DNA of 64,000 nt from Cylicocyclus nassatus (Eukaryota > Nematoda > Chromadorea > Rhabditida > Strongylidae). Position 1 is the stretch's first letter, and each line of letters starts with the position of its first letter. The translations under genes and the position numbers were made by a program. Under the pieces are notes generated by a model, which worked only from the letters and a program-made list of their open reading frames with translations, searched no databases and was not told the DNA's origin. Below, in pieces: positions 1-11,912 of the stretch. The stretch lies in contig CATQJL010000223.1 in NCBI GenBank assembly GCA_958299035.1, positions 80,555,322-80,619,321 on the forward strand. The letters run 5' to 3'.

Positions 1-1719
1 CGCAACCTGCTGATCAGTCTTGCAACATTTTGATTTCTCCTCAAGTTCCTTCCAGCGATGATTTTCCTTTTTATGACTTTCACCAAATTTTCTTCTATGT
101 TAACCATGTAAATAACGTTGTATCGGAGAAGTAACTGTAGTTGAAATACCTAAGTAGGGGAGAACGTCTAGTTGATGGATAGCTTTGATCTACAAGGGGT
201 TAGAAAAACTAGGTTGCTCGTAGGTGTACCAACCATGGGCATTTTTCACAAACCGTGCATTCAAATTACTGTGCGTACCAGTTGTCCGCTCCCGCGGATC
301 CTACCGACAATACTATAATGTGCTCCGCCCACTTCAGACGAACCACTTAGATTCTCGATTCGAAAGACTGCCACGGAAAAAAGATAGAACACATATTTTA
401 CCAGCATGGGTACTTTTTCAGTATTTATAGTTTTCATCAAAAATACAGCATTTGACTTTCACATTTTACTATACTTCCTTTGCCTTTAGACTTACAATTT
501 GACTATCAGAAGAGTATATTTTCAATTTTCAAACAGTCTGACCTATGACATAGAGACAATGTGAATATGTATGTGTTGAATAGCACTTTTCTTTATAAAA
601 GAAAATCTCTTTGTTATGCTTCCTTGGAAAGTGCAAGCTAGACATCTTTACGCAGTTCCACCAGCTTTTTCGTCTTCCCGCTGGCTGATGCTAGCAAAAC
701 TCATTGTAACAGGCAAAGTGGACGCTTTACCATTGTACATTCGTCTTTCTTCTCGATACCAGTCACTCAGAAATTGAAAATCCGTTTATCTGCGCCTTTT
801 TGTTCTTATTTGAGTGAACTAATGCTATGGTGACAAAGGGACTAGGAAAATTTTTCATACAATCTGAGGGAAACAACTGCTTCAAATTTCAAATGCTGCC
901 TTTCAAACCATTTGACTTAGAAAGATGTATTTTTCTGTTTTTTTCAACACTTTGTATATTCCTGATTTTTTCCGTATTATTTTGAGTTGAGAAAGTGAGG
1001 CGGATAGAATGCTGCTGACTCTCATTCAAATGATGTTAAGAATTTTGCTATAGAAAAAAGACAATTTTCTTCTTGATTCCTATCTCTTTTAAACTTGTAA
1101 TATAGCAATTTGTATAGGAAAGATTCAATCGGACAAGTAGAGAGAAGAAGAATCGAGCAGATTTTCGCTGCGTGTAAGAATCGATCTTTCGCGAAAAGCT
1201 TCTTTCGATATCTTATGAAAACATTGGCAATAAACGATTTCGAAACATATGAACATTGCACTGTTACAGCTATGTGAACAGCTGTATCTCTCTCTTTTCA
1301 TGTATCTTCCACCAACATCGTAATAGCAATGAGTCTTCAATATTTGGATAACCTTGGTGGTGAAATATCGGTAATCATATACTCCACAAAACTTTTTTGG
1401 AAAAAACTGCAACGGATGGAGATTAAGTAAAAAATCAAGTCGAACAGTACTTAACATAATCAATGGAAAACGGCGATAAGCACTATAGTTCAAAATTTGG
1501 AGCGATTCCGCCTCTTCTGCATATTAAAAAGCGATTTTGGGTAATGTTTCGCTCCCCTAACTTACCTAGGAAGAAACTTGGTAAATGACCTATTTACGGT
1601 ATCGTCCACTGTCCAAGTCTTCCAAGATGAATACATTATGGACAGTTACCATCATAGTAAATTCTTTTGGTTATTTCTTTCAACACAGTTTTTTTTTGAA
1701 AATGTCTTGATAATTCCAG
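1..1719. other. upstream region without a recognised gene
   Basis: AT-rich sequence upstream of the first Kunitz gene. A 122-codon minus-strand frame at 1125-1493 has no recognisable motif and no splice context, so I do not call it. The 150 bases before the start codon probably contain the promoter or the outron of the Kunitz gene, but I see no clear TATA box or other motif. Confidence 0.4.
1714..1719 (+). promoter_or_regulatory. probable spliced-leader trans-splice acceptor
   Basis: TTCCAG lies immediately before the ATG at 1720 and follows a T-rich stretch. The paralogue at 14373 has TTCAG directly before its ATG. An acceptor abutting the start codon in two paralogues is the usual position for nematode spliced-leader addition. 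An ordinary 5' UTR intron acceptor would look the same. Confidence 0.5.
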
Positions 1720-4700
1720 ATGCTTACCGGCACATTTATTATCCTCGTATTAGTCTCTTTGGCCTATACACAACCAAGAGAACCCGACAGAACGTACGAT
1801 TCATGTGAAGCGGTCTTGGATCGTGGAACTTCAAGCTGTAACGGAGCAGCGCCGGGTACAAGAGTAGGTGTTCATCTTTATGACTCTTAAATTTTAGAAA
1901 GAATATGCTTCCAAGTGCTTACGCTGGGAGGGGTGGGGCTCAAAATGCTTTCCTCTGAAAACATTCTGAAAAACTGGACGTGGGGATAAGAAACGTGCAT
2001 GACAAATTGATATTCTTGGCTTGGTGTTAACAAACTTTCACCTTTTGATTCAACGGGGTTGGCGGCTGGAAGGCGACCGCGCTCGCCCCGCGCGACGCAC
2101 TCTGCGTCTGTCTCGCGAGCGTGCTCTCTGATCATTGTCTCGCCTTGATTAGGCCTCGAAGCTCCGCCCTCTACCCGCCAATCTCGGAATCAAATGGTAG
2201 CTTCAAATAAAGAGAAAATTTTACGTTTCAAGTCTAGAATTCTGACACACGATTTGACAATAAAAATGCCTCTTCAAAAAGGGAATTTTCGTACAAGATC
2301 GCCGTGTGACATAATTTGATGAAATTTTTGGATTCTATTTGACTTGCTCTACAGAACTTCCCTCCCCCTTTCCCATGAAAATTGAAGACCCTCATTGATG
2401 GGGGACGTACGTTGCAAGGAAGCACGAAAATGAGTCTACCCGACCACATATGCAAATGTGTGCCGTCCCAGGACTGACAGTAAATTCATGGTGTCATATT
2501 TATTTGCGCCGTTCGTGCACTTTGCGGTCAGCGCGAAGTATGAAGTGAGGCCTCAAGTGCAACTAAATGCAGTAAAAACAATTAAGTTTGTGTGAGGGTG
2601 GCGTTTCAATTCCTGGAAAAGAGAAATTTGCAATTTTGGAACCTACATCTTTACAATCAAAGAAATGTAGAAACCTACGTTATTGAAGTTCATTCATTTC
2701 AGTTCTACTACGACAAAGAAATGGACGACTGCTTTGAATACTTCTATGAAGGATGTGGTGGTGGACAAAACACGTTCCACGATTATAATTCTTGCCGCAC
2801 AACATGCATACCAGGTGATTTTAAATCCCGACGCATTGATTGATACGCGCCGATATGCAGAATATATTGCCTATTCAATTATTTATTCACTTATCCATAC
2901 ACTGTTGTGCCATATATGACGCTAAACGAAAAACGAATATTCTAACAACAGGTCAAAGCGAAGGTTTCCCTTTTTGCTTCATAATCAGTTCGAATGGACA
3001 ATATATTTGTGAAAGAAACAAAAAAAAAAGAGAAATTACGATAAAATTTGGGATTTATTCATTAGCAAGCAACTTTTTGGTTTCTTGGTGGCTCCCTGAC
3101 ATATATCCTAGAGAAAAAGGCAGGAAGAACCAAGTTTTCTAAAATTGAAGGTTGTGGAAAAATTGGAACGTTATTGAAAGTGATTTTCGATGTTTTGATA
3201 CGACATTTTTTGTAATTAGAGTCTTGTGGAGATACGAGAAAACAGCAACACTGATTTTTCTGACTTTTAAAAATCATGACTTTTTATCTGCTCTATGAGC
3301 ACAAACTCAATGAAAGAAAATGGGCTTACAAAATATAATCGGATTGTTTCGCAGTTTTGCACCCGTTTCAATCAAAGAAGCTCTAGTAATTGTTTTCCTA
3401 CCTCTGCAGTCACTACAAACAGGGCTTGGCACAGGTGGCTTAGGCTCCCGCCAGAGTGCCGAAGTTATGCCAGCGCTACGCCAGCATTTCGATCGATACA
3501 CGTGTATTTCGTTAGGGCGGGGCTAGCTGACGTCCCCAACGAAATACACGTGTGTCGATCGAAATGCTGGCGTAGCGCTGGCATAACTTCGGCACTCTGG
3601 CGGGAGCCTTACAGGTCACGCTATACAGAGTGTCCCAAAAAGATGTGCACACTGTTTGATCGTTAACAACTCTCTTTCTTTCATGTCATTTGCCAAGCTC
3701 AAAGTACCATTCTGTAGAACGAGGTCTAACTTAGATCAGTATAGAGCGAAATACTAATCGCTCTTTATTGCTGTAGGATTACGGTATGAACTTTCAGCAT
3801 ACAGCTTCACTGTGGCATATGCTTTTTGACGAAATAATTTCATAAAATCTGAAAATTTGTATGGCAGGATTTCCAAGCGTGCTGATTTCATTACATAACT
3901 TTCTGCCAGTTTTTCGAGCTTTTTTGATGGCGTATTCACATTTCTGACGAACACCGGAAAAACAGTTGTTATCCTAAATCTGAAATAACTTATTAAGGAA
4001 TCACTATACTGAAGTGCAAACTTCATATTTAGAGTCAACGACTTCGACTAGTCAGTAAAAGTTTTTGGCTTATTTGGTTTCCTCTCTGAGACAAAACCGG
4101 CAAAACACGCCTTCAATGGCTTAAAATTCTCCTCGAAGTTTCTACCGTAATCCTACACTAACTATGAAAGATCGGAAATTTGTTCCGTGCTATAAATCTA
4201 AGTTGAACCTCGGTCTGCAGAATGGCGGCTAAAGTTCGGCAAAAGACATGAAAGCAAGAGAGTTATCAACGATCAAACAGTGTGCACATTTTTTGGGACA
4301 CCCTGTATATCGTTTTCTTGGTAGAATCGAAGGGGATATCGTTAGGAGAGGTTTGAGGCGGAACTTTGGAGAAGAATACACGTCTAGCTTATTATGGCGA
4401 ATATGAGAAAAAAGCCTCTGTTTGTGCAAAATCTGAGCCTCGGAGTGTAAAAACTTAATTTGCGGTGCAGGAGGAACCAATGGCCTGCCGCCTATAGTCA
4501 TAGGAGATAATTAGGAGGGCCAGCGTTGTGGAGAAGATTTTGGCAAGGATCCAGGAAAATTTGGAGAGGACATCCATTGAAAACAAACCCTTAAAACTCT
4601 CTTTGGAATCAAGTTTCAAGGACACGAAGGACAGATTTGGAATCAGTATTGAAATGCGCATTTTTCAATAATACGCTTACCGGATGGTTGAACAACTCTG

Positions 4701-6160
4701 TCTCGCAACGATTTTTACCAAAAGCTGTGCAAAATTCATCATTCTAAGCTAAAATTTCAAGCTCAATGTTGGGTGAAAATTTCAACCGAATTTTAGTGAA
4801 ATTTCTGGATACGATGTTGAAACTATGAAATGGAAATAAGGAAATAATGTTAACTAATTTGCATGTGATGAACTTTTGCTACTATGTACGACCTAAATGA
4901 TTACCGACATAGTTTCAACGGCAAAATCTTTTGAAGTCTCTAATGTCAAAATTCAAAATTATTGTGTTGGCCCGAAAGTTCTGTCGCCATTTTTCACCAT
5001 TTTTCACCATTTTCAAAAATTCATAACTTCTGATTTCTCCAACCGATTTGAATGCTTCTATTTTTGTATAGAAATGTAAGTCATACTTTTTATAATGACA
5101 TCTTAGCTGCTTACTAATGGCCAACCGTTGCATAGATAGGAGCGGTAGAAGAAAATTATTCAAAAATCGATTTTTCTATGTAGAGTCATAAAAAATCGGA
5201 ACTTGCAACAAAAATCGGAGCATTCGGTATTGTAAGTTCTTCCATCAACTCTTTCTAGCAGTGCAAAGTTTGCGCTGATTGAGCGTCTCTATGAAAAGTT
5301 ACGATTTTCGAGCAAGCAATACAAAAGGGCGAATTTGATTTATTTTGGCATTTTTCAGGTAAATCGTAACTTTTCATAGAGACGCTCAATCAGCGCAAAC
5401 TTTGCACTGTTAGAAAGAGCTGGTGAAAGAACTTACAATAACGACTGCTCCACTTTTTGTTGCAAGTTTTCGATTTTTTATAACCCTACACAGAAAATTC
5501 GAATCTTGACTAATTTTATTCTATCGCTCCTATCTATGCAACAGATGAACATTAGCAAGCATTTAAGAGGCCATTATAAAGAGCATGACTGCTCTTTCAT
5601 ATAAAAATAAGCGCGATCCAATTCGGCCGGAAACAGAAGTTATGAATTTTTGAAAATGGTGCGACAGAACTTTCGGGCCAACCTAATAGAATGGGTTTGA
5701 AGCTATGAGACAAACTGCATATTGTATCTTGACAGGTTGTTCTTATGACATTTTAATTGCTTTTCATTAAATCAAAAGGCAAAATAATTCTTTATCTCGA
5801 AGAAGAAAGAATGAATTTTGAATGAAAACCCCGGACTTCAACAACTTGCAACTTCAAAATCCAAAACAAAAAATTTTATAAGGTAGTTGACTTTTGTTAC
5901 CACTACAATTCCACTACATTTACTTTTAGGTCCAGTGAATGCGCCTTCCAATATGCATTACAAATCTGTTTTTTAAATTTTTCAAAGTTATCTCCAGGCG
6001 AAGTTATGAAGATTTCTTCCTAAAGGATGTTCTTGCCGAGTTTTCTTACATCCCTGCCAATTCTCCACAGCACTCGCGCTCTTAATTATCTCCTGCGGAT
6101 ACAGGCGGCAGCCCTTTGGTTCCTCCTGCATCACCCCCAAAAGTGTGTGTATTGTGTATG

Positions 6161-6192
<32 letters not shown>

Positions 6193-7375
6193 CGAATAGA
6201 AAATTTTATTCCTGAGCCGATGCGGGCCAAAATTTTTGCACATTGAAATTGGGGCGAAGCAGGTGCCGTAGGCTACTTTTGGTCATCATTGGTTCCGATT
6301 TTACCGTTTTCTCGAAGTTCGGCTTACGGGGTTGCTGGCACGGAGGGGGGGGGGGAGCTGGGCGGTAAGTGGGCATGCTGGTTACGAATAGAAAGCAGGT
6401 ACAGGGAATGGCATGTAAAAGTGGACACAGGACCAGGATTGTACAAGTACAGGGACGTCTCTATCATACCATTTGGCAGGGCCGGGCGAAGCAGATATAC
6501 GAGCTAGTTTATGTATATCAACCGGATAACAAAAACTTGGAGGAGAGTCAAGTTACTACGCGCAACAACTCAACAAGTTGTTCCAGCCCTTCTTCTGACA
6601 AGCTAAAATACCCGTCGCTATTCTCACATAAATCATCTCACGAGCACTCCCATCCTCCTCAAATCATTTTTGGAGACGTCGCAAGTGCCAATTTAGTTAA
6701 GAAAGGTTTGGCCCTGCTTGGACAGGTTTTCCTCTCAAGAAGCAAGAATGATGGGTGACTTTATTATAATTTTTGACTCCTGGAAGAAAGGTCAGGTCTT
6801 GCGTGCAATCTAGTGTTTTAATTACGTTTCAGGCTATTTTGAGACTTCCGTTTGTGGGTAACCAACAACCGCAAAAGGCGTTTCATCACAATTATTTGAA
6901 AGCAATCTTCAAGCACTAATATCTTTTAGAAAAAATTCATTAAGCTGACAAGCAGCAATGTGGGGGAAATGCACCGACCACCGGCACGTGCACGAGAGAA
7001 AACAGAAAATGCCCAGCTGGTAGCAAGTGCGATGTGGGAACGCAAGGAGCGGGAATCTGCTGTGATACCAAAAATGAGGGTATGAAATTATCTTTTTATT
7101 ACAATGAGCAAAGAGTTAAGAGCGCTTTACTATGCTTCCTCCATTCTCAGAAGAATGGGAGAAAGAAAGACATCCGGTATGCAAAACTGGAAAACTTGCT
7201 ATGAAGAAGGAGTGGTATGGTGATGCAATACTTTTGGGAAGAAGCTGTTCACACAAGTACTTTGTGCTTATTTTTATGGTAGACTACGAATGAACTATGC
7301 ATTTTTAGATTCTGCCCGAAAGATTACCAATGCATCCAGAGCAAACGTTTGGCGCACTGTTGCGGTGGACCCTAG
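1720..7375 (+). CDS. secreted Kunitz-domain protein with cysteine-rich C-terminal half (copy 1)
   Basis: Five exons: 1720-1863, 2703-2814, 6945-7079, 7151-7256 and 7309-7375; 564 nt, 187 residues, stop TAG. All junctions are GT..AG and phases match (0,1,1,2). Residues 1-18 form a signal peptide (MLTGTFIILVLVSLAYTQ). A Kunitz domain follows, with six cysteines; the C3-C4, C4-C5 and C5-C6 spacings (7, 12, 3) are canonical and include the CFEYFYEGC and NTF motifs. C1-C2 and C2-C3 are each two residues longer than in the BPTI standard. The residue after C2, the P1 position in inhibitors, is Asn rather than Lys/Arg, so trypsin inhibition is doubtful. Exons 3-5 encode Lustrin-like repeats with GTC, CPAGSKC, GICC and CPKDYQC elements. 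It is probably an extracellular protease inhibitor or binding protein. Intron 2 (4.1 kb) is swollen by transposons. A 190-residue paralogue lies downstream at 14373-16767. Confidence 0.9.
3443..3608. mobile_element. 166-bp hairpin MITE with TTA target duplication
   Basis: Two arms of about 73 bases, nearly perfect reverse complements, are separated by a ~20-base loop. The element begins GGCTCCCGCC and ends GGCGGGAGCC and is flanked on both sides by TTA (3440-3442 and 3609-3611). A 3-bp TWA duplication is typical of PIF/Harbinger-derived MITEs; that assignment is inference. It sits in intron 2 of the first Kunitz gene, 15 bases left of another element. Confidence 0.75.
3626..4305. mobile_element. 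non-autonomous Tc1/mariner-type element (CAGRGTGTCCCAAAAA ends)
   Basis: The terminal inverted repeat CAGAGTGTCCCAAAAA at the left matches the reverse complement of the right end, and homology of the arms continues inward for well over 100 bases (for example TGTGCACACTGTTTGATCGTT). The element is flanked by TA (3624-3625 and 4306-4307), as expected for Tc1/mariner integration. The central frame at 3754-4038 on the minus strand shows no DDE transposase motif. It lies in intron 2 of the first Kunitz gene. Confidence 0.75.
4962..5686. mobile_element. mariner-type MITE with internal hairpin (GTTGGCCCGAAAGTTCTGTCG ends)
   Basis: Left end TTGTGTTGGCCCGAAAGT and right end ACTTTCGGGCCAACCTAA are inverted, with flanking TA dinucleotides. 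Inside, two arms (about 5100-5300 and 5350-5560) are inverted copies, including AGAGACGCTCAATCAGCGCA. The whole 725-bp element can therefore fold. The reading frames inside are products of the hairpin and not genes. A lone right end of the same family is seen at 55065-55093. Confidence 0.7.
6161..6191. repeat. (TG)n microsatellite
   Basis: An almost pure run of about 15 TG units, preceded by degenerate TG-rich sequence from 6142. It produces spurious His-Thr or Cys-Val frames on the two strands. It borders a decayed retroelement tail, which may have seeded it. Confidence 0.9.
6192..6450 (-). mobile_element. decayed CTAGCTGGC-type retroelement tail, inverted
   Basis: TTCGAATAGAAAATTTTATT followed by GAGCCGATGCGGGCCAAAAT corresponds, in inverse orientation and with many changes, to the segment at 17940-17990 that reads GGTCCGGATCGGTTGAG and then a TTTCTATTTGGAA stretch. 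It also resembles 33080-33130. The match fades into the first Kunitz intron, so the right boundary is approximate. Confidence 0.45.
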
Positions 7376-7438
7376 AAAACCGGTGATAAATTTTAACTGA
7401 TAATGAGAAAAAATTTTGAAACCGTCGAATATGGAATG

Positions 7439-7444
7439 AATAAA
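7439..7444 (+). terminator. polyadenylation signal of Kunitz gene copy 1
   Basis: An AATAAA hexamer lies 64 bases after the stop codon at 7375, in an A/T-rich 3' flank. This is a normal distance for a compact 3' UTR. No transcript end can be proven from sequence alone. Confidence 0.5.
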
Positions 7445-8091
7445 CATTATATGCATAACCAGACTTGGCGGCATTCTATCACGACAAAGTACTGCTAGAG
7501 TATGAAGCGTCTTCACAAAAGTTTCTCAGATTGCAGTTCTACGGCTGTAAATCATATTCGATTGTCGAAAAACAGAGCCTCAAAAGTGAAGTTTTGAAAC
7601 CCTGTTCACCAGAGCGAACATTATTTGGGAGTGAAGAAGAAAAAGAAATGTAAACTGGATAAAAAGCGAAAACCAAGGTTAAAACTATATAAAAACGGTG
7701 CAACAAACTTGAAGTTCATCTTTTGGCGGTATTTCGAATTGCAAGTTTTCATTCAGTTTTGAAAATGGCGATTGCCAAGAAAAGATAAACAGAAAATCCT
7801 CTGTAAAAAAGTTAAGTTATTCAGTCAAAATGCATGTCAAGCTCAAACTCAACGTAAATTTTTGATGGCCGGAACAAAACCTTCCAAAGGTGAAAAAAAA
7901 TGCTTGCATACTTACTTCAAGAATCTATGAAAAAAAGCACCTTTTGCAGTTTTTGAATAAATGAATCGCCACAGTGAAAAAGTAATCTCTGGCAATGTCT
8001 ATATTATAGAGAAAACAAAAACCAACAATTGCACGAAAAAGGTATGCGGAAAGAGCTAAAGGGGAAAAATGCATATTGTGAAAGAGGAATG
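7445..8091. other. intergenic stretch, no gene recognised
   Basis: AT-rich flank after the first Kunitz gene. A 62-codon plus-strand frame at 7465-7653 and minus-strand frames after 7925 have no recognisable features. I see no repeat boundaries until the element end at 8092. Confidence 0.4.
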
Positions 8092-8598
8092 TTGAAGGCA
8101 CCGTCCACCCTAAGTTAGGGGTCTTGGGCTTTTGCAGCTTACGATAGTAGGACCCCTTGTCAAGCCAATGCCCAAATCGCGGCACAAAATGTCGCTTCGG
8201 AGCAGGGTCAAGCATGTGATGCGAATGTCGCAACGGGAGGGGGGGGGTCGTAAAGGGGGCACCGGAGGGGGGGGGGTCGTAAAAGAGGGAGGTCCAAATA
8301 AGAAAATGGCCCGTAGTAAAGCTGCTTCATTCGATCTCAGCTGAATAAAATTCCAGTTGAGGCTTCGACGAGTCAGCTTGCCTTCAGTCGTGCCATTGAT
8401 TGATATTGCCAACCACCCACGATGATAAGATTGAGAGCGCCACGTCTATGCAAGTATACGAGTCAAGACGAGTTTGCCAAACATTCACATCTACGTCATT
8501 GACACTAGCGGCGGGGATGTGGCCGCACTTGTTAGATCTTGTTAAGTCTCCTCAGCATCACTGCGGCTCCTCACCGACATGTTAAACTAGCGTGTATC

Positions 8599-8624
8599 GT
8601 AAGTTACTCAGGAGTAACTTACGA
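8599..8624. repeat. 26-bp perfect palindrome
   Basis: CGTAAGTTACTC, AG, then GAGTAACTTACG is a perfect palindrome apart from the 2-base centre. It lies inside the nested complex. A further inverted pair, GTAAGGTAGACTAC and GTCTACCTTAC, lies nearby (8700-8800). It may be a fragment of a small transposon. Confidence 0.6.
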
Positions 8625-8815
8625 GAAGTTTCTGTGCGTACCATCATTGACACACTATTCAAACCAACTGGTAGTCTAACTGAATGTGGACTGACTGAAG
8701 TAAGGTAGACTACCTCGTTAGGTAGACGGACGGTCAGCTGATATTTCGTGTTGCATTCTTACTACATGGGATGCTGGTGATAGGCAGTCTACCTTACCGA
8801 ATCTTGGATGAGGAC

Positions 8816-10803
8816 CTCAGTTCAGTTCACAGGTGCGATAAGGTGAGAATGACTCCTCCAGGGTGAAGGGTGTTTTACTTGGTAAAGAGATCGTAAAATG
8901 TCGACGGGGGGGGGGGGGGAGAGCCATCATTTTTCCCAGTCAAAGTTCATAATTTCCAATTCCTTACCATCACTGTTTGTCTTTTTTCTGAAATGTGAAG
9001 TGATACGCTGTTGGATCAGCATACAATTATATTTCTGACCAGCACCTTGTATCCTTTTACATTTCCTTTTCCCTTTTTTGAATCGCCCTGCCTGGTTTTG
9101 GAATTACCATAGTTGATGGGCATGCGAATATTTGTTTCGGAAAGAGTTAGACAATTTTTAAGCATTTGCGAATTTTTTTCAAAGAAATTCGTAATTTCTG
9201 TAGATGAACAGCAACGTCAGCAAGGTGAATATTTTTGAAACCATCTTGTCTTCCGAGAGAATATATAGTTTGCCTGGAATCTGTTGAAAAAGTGCCTGGT
9301 GAAGAGTGTGGGTAGTGATTTCTGGATATTTTCGAGTTTCTAGGATAGAAAAACCCGTAACTTCTGAAGATGAACATAATTTACGCCGGTATGGCTACCA
9401 TTGAAACCGCCTCGTTTTCTGCTTTCAGCAAGTACATACGTTGCCTGGTGTCCGTCAAAAAAAGTGCCTGGGTGAAGGGTGTCCTAGTGATTTCTGGAGA
9501 TTTTCAAGTTTTTGACTTAAAAAAAATTCATAACTTTTTTAGATGAATATCTTTCACGCGATATGGTAACCGTTAAAACCACCTTGTTCTCCGCTCTCAG
9601 AAAATATACAGCATGCTTGAGATCCGTTAAAAAAAGTGCCTGGTGCAGGATGTGCCTAGTGATTTCTGGGAAATTTTGAGTTTTCAGGATAAAAAATCCG
9701 TGACCATTGCAGATGAACAGCTGGTGCAAGGAAATAGTAACCATCGGAACCGCCTCGTCCTCCGCTTTCAAAAAATATATAGCATGTCTGAGATCCTTTC
9801 AAAAAAGTGCCTGGGTGAAGGGTGTGCTTGGTGATTATTGAAGATACTCGATTTTTCATCATAAAAAAAATTCGTTACTTTTTAGATGAACATCTTGTAC
9901 GCCGCGATGGTCACCGCTGGAATTATCTCGTCCTCTGCTTTCAGAAAATATATACTTTGCCAGGTGTCCGTTAGAAAATGCCGGGTGAAGGGTGGGTGAG
10001 ACTTTTATAATGGGAGTGCTCAAATACAGGCTTTTTTACCATTGTAAAAAGGCTACTTGAGCACTCCCATTATAAAAGTCTCACCCACCCTTCACCCGGC
10101 ATTTTCTAACGGACACCTGGCAAAGTATATATTTTCTGAAAGCAGAGGACGAGATAATTCCAGCGGTGACCATCGCGGCGTACAAGATGTTCATCTAAAA
10201 AGTTATGAATTTTTTTATGATAAAAAATCGAGTATCTTCAAAAATCACCAAGCACACCCTTCACCCAGGCACTTTTTTGAAAGGATCTCAGACATGCTAT
10301 ATATTTTTTGAAAGCGGAGGACGAGGCAGTTCCGATGGTTGCTGTTTCCTTGCACCAGCTGTTCATCTGCAGTAATCACGGATTTTTTATCCTGAAAACT
10401 CGAAAATTCCCAGAAATCACTAGGCACATCTTTCACCAGGCACTTTTTTGAACGGATCTCAAACATGCTGTATATTATCTGAGAGCGGAGAGCGAGGCGA
10501 TTTTAATGGTGACCATCTCGCCGTAAAAGATGTTCATCTACAAAAGTAATGAACTTTTTTATGTAAAAACCCGAAAATCTCCAGCAATCACTTCTCACAC
10601 CCGTCACCTAGCACTTTTTTCAAAAGACTCCTCCTTTCCTATACACTAACAATTCACGTATATCTCCTTTGCTTAACCTTACATCACGGTTGATTTTTTT
10701 CTCGGCTTTGGTGAAGGGGGTCACCTTGGCCCCCGCTCAGGGGTGAAGAGGGGGTGAGAAAAGTCTCACACTATCGCACCTGTGGTTCAGTTCACCTGAA
10801 CTG
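8816..10803. mobile_element. Foldback-type element with tandem ~170-bp units in both arms
   Basis: Outer ends TTCAGTTCACAGGTGCGATA (left, about 8818) and TATCGCACCTGTGGTTCAG (right, about 10772) are inverted. Each arm is a tandem array: AAAAAGTGCCTGG-type junctions recur at about 9285, 9465, 9630 and 9805, and the inverse CCAGGCACTTTTTT recurs at 10263 and 10433. The arms meet at a near-perfect palindrome around 10040 (GCCGGGTGAAGGGTGGGTGA ... inverse). Five units on the left and three to four on the right resemble Drosophila Foldback or Galileo architecture. No transposase is present. Some frames of 60-80 codons repeat in the units but are by-products. Confidence 0.7.
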
Positions 10804-10844
10804 AATTAGCTTTACTATGGGCCAATGTCTAAAACGTGTGAAAT

Positions 10845-11080
10845 AAGCTTCTCAGTCGCAAACATCCTCTACTCTTCAAAACAGCATTTTTCTCTTTGCA
10901 AAAAAGGTGTCGCAGACGGGATCGAACTTGCTGTTTACAGGTATGACCGAAGATTCAAAAGTCACTCTCAGGCTCAAACACTAGGCATGTATGTGTGACA
11001 AGAATGTTAAATGTACCAATTGGCCTGGAAATCCTGGTTTCGAAGCACCACTGAAGTCTCACACACACTCACAAAAGCGC
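10845..11080 (-). repeat. tRNA-like dispersed repeat, copy a
   Basis: This ~235-bp segment is repeated in the same orientation at 11668-11912. Both share AAGCTTCTCA, the GTGTCGCA..CGGGA segment, a TTTGCTxGT stretch, and TGAAG..CTCACxCA near the end. On the minus strand copy a reads GTTCGATCCCGTCTGCG, which fits a tRNA B box (GGTTCGANTCC), so a tRNA-derived SINE is possible. No convincing A box or cloverleaf could be drawn. Confidence 0.45.
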
Positions 11081-11667
11081 TCATCTCTACCAGCAATGAC
11101 CGTCGATAATTTTTAAAAGTTTTTATCTTTTTAAGAGCCCATACGATTTACTTATACTTTGGAGATGCTCTGATACAGTTTTGCAAAATCTAGTTATATT
11201 TCATAGCCTGTGGATTTTTTGGAATTTTATATATGGCAACAAAAAATAAAAAAGGGGGTCGTATCTGGGTCGCATCTAAATTTTTTCGCCGCTATAGAGA
11301 CCTGTTTGCTTCAATTTTGCTGTGTTACGACGTCATCGTCCTATTTTCTTTCCTAAAAATTTCGAGCTGTTTTTTTGCGTCTCCAATAAGTTAAGGGATT
11401 TTGAGCTTAAAAATTTGGCTTCTAGGATCGCATCTAAATTTGCTAGAGTCGCATCTAAATTTTTTCGAGCTTACTGCTCCTGGGTGGCTGCAACATTTAC
11501 CTTCAATTGCCTGGACACTATACTACAAGACCTGTTCATTACAGCTTCTCAGCCTTCCTCTGACTTTAGTTACAAATTTTCAAAGTAACGTGCTCATGCA
11601 CGATTTTGACATCGTTCTGGATGGCGCTGAAACGGGTTTTGCCGCAGAAGAAACTGTGGAAGAGGTA

Positions 11668-11912
11668 GGAAGTAAGCTTCTCAATCGAAAACATCTTTTG
11701 TAGTTCAAGAATGTCACTTTTTTCTCCGTGCAAAAATTTGTGTCGCACACGGGAGTCAAATTTGCTAGTCTGAAGTATGCCTGAAAATTCAAAAAAACAC
11801 GCAGAATCTCAAACATTATTGAAGGTGTGTATGTTTGCTACAGATGCTAAGCGCACCCATTGGTCTAAAAACTCTGCTTCCGAAACCTCACTGAAGTTCT
11901 CACGCAGGTGTT
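11668..11912 (-). repeat. tRNA-like dispersed repeat, copy b
   Basis: Second copy of the repeat at 10845-11080, about 820 bases downstream and diverged. Its B-box-like segment is degraded (reads TTTGACTCCCGTGTGCG on the minus strand). Between the copies lie short repeats of GTCGCATCTAAATTT at about 11270, 11430 and 11450. Confidence 0.45.

Noticed and set aside
5988..6230. Minus-strand ORF with a His-Thr repeat
   Set aside because: The repeat is the translation of a (TG)n microsatellite.
9147..10466. Series of repeated 60-85-codon ORFs that look like a protein family
   Set aside because: They are translations of the tandem ~170-bp units of the foldback element on both strands.
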